Positions 13,701 through 25,700 of a DNA stretch of 29,866 nucleotides are shown in pieces (position 1 is the first letter of the stretch; each line of letters opens with the position of its first letter). The notes beneath the pieces are model-generated. The model was given only the letters and a program-made list of their open reading frames with translations. It made no database searches and had not been told where the DNA came from. Both the position numbers and the translations under genes were made by a program. Source of the stretch: Phoronis australis (taxonomy: Eukaryota; Phoronida; Phoronidae); contig NMRA01000278.1 in assembly GCA_002633005.1 (NCBI GenBank), positions 536,864 through 566,729 of the forward strand. Reading direction: 5' to 3'.

Positions 13701-16700
13701 AACACGGTCTCTGCTCTGGCAATATGAAGGTGAACCGCACGCGCTCGTTTACCCACAAACGCAGACGAACTTCAAAACAAACGTCACGTGACAACAACAT
13801 GTGTGTTCGTCCAGACATTTTTCTCGCCGTGTTGCCGATCATACACGTAGATGGCACGATGTAGCACAGATTTGCCGTGATCCCGACTCCACAAGAACTT
13901 AAAAATCTGAGGGACACTACTTGGAAAACTTAAGGAGGATTTCAGGTCATTTGCTTGAAACGAAACTGTATTTTTATTCAAGCATTCAAGTTGCCATGTC
14001 GACGATTGCGAGGCAGTCAGTCGGCGAGTTTTCGCCCTGGGGTTTCAGCACAATTTTCTGTAAAATGACTGTAATTTAGCAGCAAAGTTTGATAGCAATG
14101 CACCACAGTTTTGTAGAAAGTCTTCCATAGATTACAGATACGTCACGGAGCGTAAATATGATGAATCTTAGATTCCAATTTCACCCGTTTCGGAGACCGG
14201 GTTTCAACGGCCTTGGGTTATAATAAGCGCCCCCCTGAAACAAACTTTTCTAAGCACCCTGGGCATTTATTACGGCGAATACAGTATGTCTTTTAAGTAA
14301 CATTTAGCAAATAGGAAGATGCAAACAAACCAAAGGTTGTAATTTGTTTCCATGTATAAAGCATAAAGAAAAATGTCGACTTAATTTAAATTTTAACCAT
14401 CTTATCCACCAAACTCGGCTCAAGCAACATGCAAGCAGTCCACCCACCCTAGTGCTGTGCACAAATCAAACAGCCTCGGCATAAAGCTGTAGGAATACAA
14501 ATACATAACACGACAAATATTGTACAAATGATAGCATCTCACTTGCACAGTGAAGTAGTAGTGGCCCTCCACCAGGGGGCGGCTCTTGAATGTAGCCAGT
14601 CCCGTGTGAGTCCAATGTTCCCTAGAGGCAAGGTGGGCATGAGGGTCTTCAAAGTCGGCAGTGTCATTGCCACAAACTTTCCGTCCAGCTTTCCAAGTGT
14701 ATCCAAACATGCCACTATCTTTGTCCTCAAACTCATCCCAGTTGGCTGAAATGAATCAGCAGATGTTGTGTCGTCGCTTTGCCAAATTGACATTTCACAA
14801 ATTTTCAACCCTATGCTCATCACTACCTTAACTAAGAGCAAGTCTGGGACATTGACGTGATCTCATAGAGCATATAATATGCAAAAGGGCAACAATCAGA
14901 TAACTTGAAAAAGACTCTAGGGGAAGTAAAGCTAGTAGTCTACACTATCCTCAACAATACAAAGAACAGATAGAAAACTAATAAAATGGCGATAGGGGAT
15001 GCAAGGAAGACCAAACTGGTCTGAAACGAAACGGGGCCATCTGTGTGATAGCAAGTATTTTCCAAATTTCATCGAGGAATTTGGAAGATGACAAAGCAAA
15101 TACTGGCAAATAAAAAGAAAACCAAAACTGCCACTAGAGGACTCAATCGACAGATGTCAATTTGTCTAGTTGTTTATTCTCCTCAAAAGAAACATGTAGA
15201 TTGATCAAGGGATTTGACAGCTAAACAACAGACACAGAATTGCCACTAGAGGGCGCTACAGCACTTAGGCTAGACACGAAAAACAAAAGTTACCACTAGA
15301 GGGTGTTCCGACAGTAGTAAGGGCCATTTGAAAATTAATGTGAACCTTCCTCTTTCCAGTAGAAAAATGTACACCAATCTTCATAATCACTCTACAAGCA
15401 ATTTGAAAGGCGTAGGCCAAACTTGAGAACAGTAAAATCGTCACTAGGTAGCGCAGAATACATTAAATCCAAAATGTGTTGTCGTCCCCACTATACATAG
15501 TTATCTAACAGTGAGATTTCTTGTCGATGAATACCTGACAAAACTTGGAAGATATTGAAGTTAACATATTAATGACTTAAGATTGTAGTGCGGGAGCGTA
15601 GTGGTTAGTACAGTCCTGGACCACTGGAAAATTCGCTCAAGCCATCCTGTCTATGATAGGACAACATCTGCAAAATTTCACAAATATCCGAAGGGTAAGG
15701 AGATACTACAGTGGATGCCCGGCGGATTGACACGGATAACGGCATAATGCGCCCATAGTTTTAGAAATAGCAAGACTACATCAGGGATATTTAACCAGGT
15801 TTTAACCTGTGCCTTTTGGGTGCACCTTACAATAAAAAGTGTGCCTTTTTGTCAAAAAGTTGTGCTCTGCAGAAACCTCCAGGAAAATTAAAATTTGAAC
15901 AGAGTCGTGCTTATATCTAACAGGCATATCCCTGACCAGGTTTGACACAGAGACCTTTTGGCGCTTTTGATGATATAAAGTGTGCCTTTTTATCTTATAT
16001 GCGCTAATGGTGGAAAGGCGCGGTCCAAGAATGTTCCTGTTATATGTAGGAAACAACAAATGAAATATGGATCGAATTAAATAGTATCAAAAAAAACATG
16101 ACTGGATAAACTAAAGAAAAATCAGCATATTACCATTGAGATAACTTGTAGTTCAGTATTGAAGACACATTACCATTGAGATAAATTGTAGTTCAGTATT
16201 GAAGACACATTACCATTGAGATAACTTGTAGTTAAGTATTGAAGACAGATTACCATTGAGATAACTTGTAGTTCAGTATTGAATACACATTACCATTGAG
16301 ATAACTTGTAGTTCAGTATTGAAGACACATTACCATTGAGATAACTTGTAGTTCAGTATTGAAAACACATTACCATTGAGATAACTTGTAGTTAAGTATT
16401 GAAGACAGATTACCATTGAGATAACTTGTAGCCAGTTGATACAGCTTCTCTTCTAGTGGTTTTTGACCATTGAAAACGGCTTTGTCTTGCGGCCCGTCAA
16501 CAATGTATCTGTGATTGGGCTTATCCGTGACCTCATGACATCGCTGAGTGATGGCTGCCTCGCAAAAATGAGCCAATACCTCATCAGACTTTGGACTAAC
16601 AATATTGGCAGGGTCAGGTGGGGTGAAGTCTATCATTGTGCACAAACCGGGTCCGGGGTTGATAACATTCTGAAATGCATAGAAGTTACATTAAGACAGA

Positions 16701-19700
16701 GGACAATACTAAAAGCAGTCATAAATTTACCTGCTTTCAGCCACGAACATTAACTTTTGATTTTACAATAAATCTCAGAATTAGTCCTGAACAAAATTAA
16801 AAGGGATTTCTGTGATGAGAAAGGAAGTGACAGTTATTATTATTGTTTGCGACCTGACACTCAACAAATAACAATTGGTTGAGACCTGACGCTCTGCAAG
16901 TTGACTTTTCATGATGGTTATCTTATGCGCAAAATCAAGTCTCGAGAAACAGCAAAATGTCATTTTTAAGTCCAAAAACAACACATCTAAGTTAGAAACC
17001 AGATTAAATCAATTTTATACTGGGTTTGCAAGCATGTCTCTAGTATCCTAAAAATGTGAAGAAATCAAACACTAATTTTTTGTTCTATCGAGTCCATCTT
17101 GTTGTTGCATGATGTCAAGAATCTTCAAATCAGTTTATTTTTAAGTAAGCTTGAATAATTATGTATCCATTGTTAACACTTACAAGCAAAGCAAAAGTGT
17201 GTATCAAACAAGGCAACAGTGTGTACACAAAAGGGAAGCAAAACCCTTCCCCCCCCGTACCCTTTTTCTTGTTACGTAGATATTTACTATAGTATGTTGA
17301 CTTTACACAATAATTATTGTTTACTGTCATGTACTGGCTATATGTGAAGTATGCAACCTCAGATTACCCTTACTATATTCATTGTTTGGGCAATAAATGT
17401 ATAAAGTTTTATAGCTGAAAGTGGTCTAATGACGCTTTTCCATTTGGGGAACTTTGGTTTACGGAAGCTTCGCCAAAACTTTGCTTACTTTTCGAACAAC
17501 TCAGTGATCACTAAAACAACAGACGACACAGTTCATTAATTTGTACTGTCTTCCAAACGAATATTGAGTACAGGGTTCGAGGGCTACTGAAAATTACCAT
17601 TCACGAGTTTTTATGGAAATGATTGGTGTCATTGGTCATCAGATATGATTTCTTTTATTTATTTACGTCTGTTTATTGAGAGCATGTCGGCCATGCTACA
17701 ATAACAAGAAAAGCGTTTTGTGATTATTGCGTGATCATATATCGTTGCTGCGACCTCTACCGATAACTTCCACCAAGCCTCGCTTTGACAGTTCCCACTG
17801 CACCAAAGTTTCGGTGAGTACCGAAGACTTACTTTTAAATCCGACTATTTTAAGTGAAGTTGCGGTTGCAGACTAACTACAGGAGTTAACATTTCCCAAT
17901 TACCAAAACTTCGGTAAAGGCAAAGTTTTGCCTCTAATTAGAAGCGACTGGAATCAAAAGTTACAACATTCCTTTATCAAAAACGAGTTCATTCTATTTG
18001 ACACATTAAAATAATGCAGTCAACCATATTCCTGCATTTATGCTGAGGCAACAAGGAAATGAGATGATCCATGCATCCAGAGCTAAATAAATGCTAATTC
18101 TGCACATTATTACACAAATGAATAGCCAGAATTGTGATGTTTACAGTTACAAAGGTTGGTTTCCTCTTTGCAAATATTAATGGAAACTTTATCAAATGTT
18201 GTATGACACTGACACACGTTACAGTGGCGGATTTAAAGGGGGGGCCGAGGGGGTCATGGCACCCCCTAAAATACTCCCACATTCCATTAGGCAGTTAGGG
18301 AGTGCGAATGTCTGATGGGCAAAATCCTGGCTAATACTCTGCCCTGCCCCCCCCCCCCCAACTCAAAATCCTGGATCCGACCCTGGNNNNNNNNNNNNNN
18401 NNNNNNNNNNNNNNNNNNNNNNNNNNNNNNNNNNNNNNNNNNNNNNNNNNNNNNNNNNNNNNNNNNNNNNNNNNNNNNNNNNNNNNNNNNNNNNNNNNNN
18501 NNNNNNNNNNNNNNNNNNNNNNNNNNNNNNNNNNNNNNNNNNNNNNNNNNNNNNNNNNNNNNNNNNNNNNNNNNNNNNNNNNNNNNNNNNNNNNNNNNNN
18601 NNNNNNNNNNNNNNNNNNNNNNNNNNNNNNNNNNNNNNNNNNNNNNNNNNNNNNNNNNNNNNNNNNNNNNNNNNNNNNNNNNNNNNNNNNNNNNNNNNNN
18701 NNNNNNNNNNNNNNNNNNNNNNNNNNNNNNNNNNNNNNNNNNNNNNNNNNNNNNNNNNNNNNNNNNNNNNNNNNNNNNNNNNNNNNNNNNNNNNNNNNNN
18801 NNNNNNNNNNNNNNNNNNNNNNNNNNNNNNNNNNNNNNNNNNNNNNNNNNNNNNNNNNNNNNNNNNNNNNNNNNNNNNNNNNNNNNNNNNNNNNNNNNNN
18901 NNNNNNNNNNNNNNNNNNNNNNNNNNNNNNNNNNNNNNNNNNNNNNNNNNNNNNNNNNNNNNNNNNNNNNNNNNNNNNNNNNNNNNNNNNNNNNNNNNNN
19001 NNNNNNNNNNNNNNNNNNNNNNNNNNNNNNNNNNNNNNNNNNNNNNNNNNNNNNNNNNNNNNNNNNNNNNNNNNNNNNNNNNNNNNNNNNNNNNCCAGAG
19101 TTTGTTATATCAACTCACCCTGTATACCAGAGTTTGTTATATCAACTCACCCTGTATACCAGAGTTTGTTATATCAACTCACCCTGTATCCCAGAGAGTT
19201 AGTTATATCCACATTGATGCAGTATTGAGAACTGTGCTCTGTCTCAATGTCATATCTGAAGACCTTGGCATAGCCCAGGTTGAGACGCTCGTAGTATGAC
19301 CAGCCAGCACTAGCCTTCAACAGGACCTGTAAAAGACAATAAGAGAGTTCTGAGACAGCATCATATGGAGTATGATATCCACATGTTAAGTGGCAATCCC
19401 AGACAAGGTCATGCTCTTTGTTATTAAACAATTTCTCAGTCACACAAACTGTTAGGTACTCCCATGCATCAAGTAGAGTACTCTCCCAAACCGCAATGTA
19501 CTCCACCACAGCCTGCAGGGTACTACCACAAAGCCTGCAGGGCACTGTTCCAACACCCTTCAGGGTACTGCACCACAACATAGAGGGCACTGCCCCACAG
19601 CCTGCAACGTTGTAGTGCCACATAGCCTGCAGGGTACTGTGCCATAGCATGCAGGGTACTGCCCCATAGCCTAAGGGTATTGCCCCATAGCCTGCAGGGT

Positions 19701-22700
19701 ACTGCCTCATAGCATGCAGGGTACTGCCCCATAGCCTAAGGGTACTGCACCACAGCATGCAGGGTACTGTCCCTTAGCCTAAGGGTACTGCCCCATAGCC
19801 TAAGGGTACTGCCCCACAGCCTACAGGGTATTGCCCCATAGCCTGCAGGGCATTGCCCCATAGCCTAAGGGTACTGCACCACAGCATGCAAGGTACTGCT
19901 CCACAGCCTGCAGGGTACTGTGGCATAGCCTAAGGGTACTGTGCCATAGCCTGCACAGTACATGTAAATTTTCATAATGATCCTTCAAACAATAACAAAT
20001 GGAGATTAAGTGGATGTCAACTCAAAAAATAAAAATGGCCACTTTAAGAGGCGCAGAATACATCCAATCTCATGACGGCATTTTCCCGTTCAGTGACTTT
20101 ACCAGAAGTAGGGGGTTCTGAGCTTGTGATAACATCTAGCTTCTTTGTTAACTGCCAAGCAAACTCTTTTGTCTGTTATGACAACAAGCAGGCCAATTAT
20201 CTAACAGGCTTATTACAGACCACCTGTTAACAGTCAAACCCAGAGCAAATTGGTACATTCGGAAAGAATAGATTGTCGTAACTTAGGTTGCAGTTGGGCG
20301 ATTTTGGCGATTAAAAAACTAAACATAATCACCATTTGACGAAGATTTCAGAAATGCTATTGGTTTATGCTCAAGTACGTTATAACTTAACTTTTATTTT
20401 TAACAGCACAGAGCAGTCAGGGTAGATAGGATCTTATTGGAGATTAGAGCAATTATCGAACAAAAGAGAGCTGGCCCTCCAACCATAATGCCAGAATGGA
20501 GTTAATCAGTCGTGTAAGATATTGGTAAACTTCCCAACTTTTTGTTGGGCTATAGAATCGAACAAGTTGGGAGCAATGGAAAACGCCATAATGTGTCTGA
20601 AACTTACTTTTGAATGGTTGGCAGATAGAATGGAAGATGACATAAATCAGACTCTTCAATAATAACAAGATACGCTTACAGTGCAAAAGACAACAATTTG
20701 ACAAATGTTTTGGTACTACACCCTTTTAAAACTATAATCAAATCAAAAAGTTTTCAACATTTGCAACAAAGAAATAGGTCAGTACCTTGAATATCAACCA
20801 AAAATAATCTTCCCCAGAAAACTGAAAAGCTCTGCACCCCGGACCCATGGCAAAGTGAAAAGTACCAAATACCGCTCTAGCACTGCTTAGCACCTTTGCG
20901 CAACATTTCATCAAAATGCGAGATATCGAGCAAGCAAATGGACAACAGGACAGTTTGGTCACTAGGGCATGAATCCAGTATTCAAAATTTCCTAAAAATC
21001 AATTGGTGTCTGCGCAATGCCATCACATAGCTGTGTCAAGTTTCATTAATATCCATCTATTAGTTCTCTGGAAATTCAGCAAAACTCTTCCAGAAACAAA
21101 GGACTGAAAAGCCTCTTCATGAGACCAAAGGGGCCCCCAGCTGATTCAATTTGCCTGAAAATCGACTGGAGCCGCATTGTCGCCACATCGTCTGAGTCTA
21201 GTTTCAATGAAATCTGCCTGTCTGTTCTCTAGACATATCATCTGGAAAATAGTTAATGCTCTTTCCCCAAAACACTGAAAAGCTCCAAATCTCTGGCCTT
21301 GGGACAGGGCAGATTCAAAAGTGACACCGTCCTAGAGATAACCTACAATGTGGTACCAAAGTTCATTAAGATCTGACTAGGAGTTTATGAGATACCACAC
21401 AGACAAGAAGACAACAGGACAACCAAACAAAATAGCCACTAAGGGATTTAACAGTAGTCAAAATTGCCTGAAAACTTATTGATGACAGTGCATTGTCACT
21501 ACATACGGCTCCATCTATATTTGAAATCTGTCTGTCAATTCTCTAGATATCATATCGAAACAAAAACTAAAAAGCCCACCCCTCTGGTTTCTGGGCAAAT
21601 TAAAAGATAGCATGCAGCATTCTAGTGATCTACAGAATAGTGCCAAATTTAAATTTATGTCCACGGTAGCTGAGATATCAAGTGGACACCGGAACACCTG
21701 CACAGGATGGCGACAATATGCGACCACACACAATGGCACTAAGTAACACAGAGTATGTCAAATCTGTCCAAAATTGAAGGAGTAATTGACTCCTATTTGC
21801 CAAATTTCATGAAAATCGATCATTGAACTCTGACGAGAACGACACAAAAGTATAATACTAAAATTGCCATCAAGTGAATCAGTGGTAGTCAGATCCATCC
21901 AAAAGTTGTCATCCTCCGTAGTCAGGATTATGAACATGTGGGCGCATAAAAGGCTTGAACCATTAATTCACTTACATCATTAGATGGATTCCATATGACA
22001 GACAGCAGCAGGCATGCCTTGTTGATCACATCATACATGAAGGAAATACATTTACGACCAAAGTTCAGGCATCTTCTGGCACAGGCAGAGGATGATTTTT
22101 CCTCGGATTCAGCAATAGGCCTGACATTGGACAAACGACCCTCCTTCGGCGGAGTGAAACTCTGCAAATCTCCTGTCTGAAACAGTGGATACAAAGAAAA
22201 GTTGTGTCTGAAAAAGTTGTATATTACAAAAAACCCTAAGAACCCATCTTAAATGGAGTGAAATAACTTTTCATATAAAATGATCAAGAAAGCGGAAATA
22301 CTAAGTCGTTTGTGGAAAAATTATATATAACATAGGAAGTGAACATAGTGTATTCAATTTTGATTTTTAGTTTAAGCCTCACTATCTGACAAATGTTACT
22401 GAAGATAAAAAAATACAAATTTGGAGATGCTCCATATTGGCAATAAGCAGACACAAAAAGAAACTAGGCAGGTAATTTTCAGCAAAACAACTCATTAAAA
22501 TGTCATGAAACATCAATTAGAAGACCTTATTATAACATTTATAAAAATTTGAAAATGAATCAAGGAAATATTTTCTTTGCACACCATACCTCTAAAGTGT
22601 TAAGTGTGGGAGTGTTGAAACTAAATGCTTCCCACTTAAAGTAAGTGTCGCCATTTTGTTCACCAGGACTGTTACCAAGGCCGTGAGCAAGACTTTCAAT

Positions 22701-25700
22701 TTTGATCGGACTGTCCTCAAAGGCTGTCACAGACCCCCTGAAAATGAACAATTTTATTAGACATCTTTTAAATTTTGCAAAAAATCAAGATAATGGATTA
22801 TTGAGACAAGCAAACCAGTCTAATGGAGGACAAACTCTTTTATTCTCAATCAGCTATTGTTTAGGCCTACACAAGTAGTAACTATGCTAATAACTTAGTG
22901 ATTAGAACATTTCGCTGAGTTTTTGACATCAGTCATTGCAATTTATAAATTAAGACGAAAACTTGATAAGATAACATCATCACAATTGTTTCAAAGTATT
23001 CAGTTCAAACCATGTGACCCTAACTGCAAGGCTCTCACAATTCAAACATGCATGAACTGTGTGACTTATACATCAAACTATCCCCTAGAAGAAGTGAGAC
23101 AACCCCTACAATTCATCAGATGTTTTTTATGCTTTCAAGTTATACAGTATCAAATTGTCAGCTCAAAGGCTTGAACTCATTAATGACCCTAGAAGCAATA
23201 CTTACTGGATGACCCTAGGGTTAGCGAGACAGTACAGTGATGCAACACTTACTGCTGGATGACTGCTGGTTAGCGAGTACAGATACAATACTTTCTGGAT
23301 GACCCTAGGGTTAGCGAGTACAGATACATCACTTACTGGATGACCCTAGGGTTAGCGAGTACAGATACATCACTTACTGGATGACCCTAGGGTTAGCGAG
23401 TACAGATACAACCCTAGAGTTAGTGAGTACTTACTGAATGACCCTGGGGTTAGCCGAGTACAGATACAACATGTTCACTCTTCCCTCAGGTAAAGTGTTA
23501 TCATACGTCTCCAGGTGACACTGAGCCAGTGCCTCCATGCCCTGTTCATTCTTAGCCCTCACCGTGAAATAGAGAGGTACACCACCAGGCATTTGGGCTT
23601 TTACAACAGCATTTGTGGCCGATATCTGAGTCCAGTCCTAAAACGATGCAAGAAGATACTAAACAAACAGTTGCCTAATAGCATCCCTGGTGAACAGCAA
23701 AACGCACTTGGCCACCTCACTTCTTTCTAAGTGTAAATTTACACAAATTAATGCAAATGCGAAATATCAATGTTCTGCCACAGCAATGAACTTTTAATTT
23801 CGACCACTTATGAATCCTATGAGAAATGACTCCTGAGCTTAGAAGACACTTTGTTATTGGTTGAAAGCAGAATGACAAGACAAGATAAACAGTGTAAACT
23901 GGCAGTTCTTTCCAAACACACAAATCACCACTAACTTAAGTAAGCCCAAATTTTGAAGAGGTGAAAATTATTTTTTCTACTTTGTCCGGGTATGGGATGA
24001 GCTAGGTTGCAGGGTAGTAAAACAAGATGAGGATTGATTGCCGAATATGTCATATATTATGATGTAAGCAAGAATGTATAAATAAACAAGACTCAGCAAG
24101 ATGGGCATGGAAAAAAAGCCACAGACCCCTAAATCACTCTGAGGTACATGGTGATATAGCAAAATTATCTTTAAAATCGCTTGGTCAGTTTAAACCAAAT
24201 TCTAGCCTAGCATGTTTCAATAAGTAATAAATGTCTCCGATAATTCAGCATTTTTAGAACAAACAGGGGTATCAGGTGGGGCACTTCCTGTTGTCTGGTG
24301 GCTATGAGTCATGACTCAGTGGTCTACTGCTCTTAGTACTCTACTGACGACCAAAAGATCTCGGATTCAAACGCCACGGTGAACAAAAAAAAATTAACCC
24401 AAGTCTCCACCACGAATGTACCAGATACCTGATACCTGTGCACATTCCTTCAGAACACTGTAACACCTGGTGATGGCCAAAGAAATGACTGAATGAAACG
24501 CCAATATAGAAACTGGTGTGAATAGACCATTTTAGACATTGCTAAGCTCGAGCAAGGATGTACGCACTAAAGACTGACAACCTTGCTAAACCAACGCTTA
24601 GATTAGTTCAGGAAATTCTTCAAAAGGCAACTTTAACTATGTCAATGCATGAGAAATTTTGATTAAAAATAAGCATCACGTTAGCCACTTCAATGTCCTA
24701 TTTTAACAAATCAAAACTCAACAATTCGATAAAAATTGAACTTTTGAGAGATTGCAAACCCAGGTAACGCATGTAAATGAACATAAAAGCACATTAGCCT
24801 GGTTAAGTTGAAGAGCGCTGCAATCCAACCTTTGCCGACATCAAAGTCTTAAAAGGGAACTGTATTTTATTCTGAATAAATTCTGGATAGTTTTCTATGA
24901 ATTGTTGATTAATTTCACAAATAATTCAACACCAAAAATTAAACTTATGTTCTCTAACGAAGCTAAAAAAATTACCGGCTTGGAGCGCTGCTTAGTCTCG
25001 TGACGTATTTGGCGGGGGCAAAGTCACTGTCCTGTGTTAGCGTGCAATCAAGTAGCGTTTTTTATATTGTCGGAATAATAAATTTTAGTGTGAAATTTCG
25101 GGTCACAAGGGATACCTGTTTGAGCCGAGGCAACACAAAGTGATACCTAGTCATCGTCATCGTCAGACGAAAATTTGCCGGTGTAACTGGTGTCAGTGAC
25201 TGTGCCGAGGGCAATGTGGACTCTAGCCATCCAGTCAGCCAGTTGTCAGCCAATACTCCGGCAGCTCTGTAAACTTGAAGGGTTGGTAAGTTACCGACTG
25301 TACCTGTATGAAGACTATCGTACCACTGTGTGTTGAGCTCCGTTAACCCCGAAATTTCAGACAGCCGTTGACTACCCGGGTATAGTTGACTCAGTTATGC
25401 TCGTCACCTCGTCGTAAAACTTAGGCTACATCAACATATAAAGCTAACGGACCGGCGGGGGCGCATGCAAAATCTGATATAGTCACCCGACACTTCCATT
25501 GTTCGTTGCAGCCGTTTAAGTGGAAAACAATCAAATAAACGTCCTTTGGTAGCATAATTTGCCGCCTTTTTAACAAAGAAGTGTGTTGTCCGTTTCAAGA
25601 ACAGCACGCTCGTGACACGGCGCACGCGCCATTTCATAAAAATTTGAGACGTCTTTCGGGACATCATAACAGCTTCGCAGCACCAAGGTTGTTCTAAAAT

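Noticed and set aside
15590-15660. Possible tRNA or SINE head (gcgtagtggttagtac)
   Set aside because: There is an A-box-like motif only. There is no proper B box and no cloverleaf could be drawn.
15802-16059. An 85-residue minus-strand frame with two 'gtgccttttt' motifs
   Set aside because: No recognisable domain or splice signals. It lies in the intron between two well-supported exons that join in frame without it.
16131-16413. CRISPR-like regular repeats
   Set aside because: The units are contiguous with no variable spacers, the genome is eukaryotic, and the unit derives from the adjacent exon end.
18315-19202. A 295-residue open frame on the plus strand
   Set aside because: Almost all of it is the N gap. 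The remainder is MITE end and the 32-bp array.
19174-19758. The long minus-strand frame reading through exon 7 into the 22-bp array
   Set aside because: Only 19183-19326 fits exon borders and family motifs. The upstream part is repeat translation past a good acceptor.
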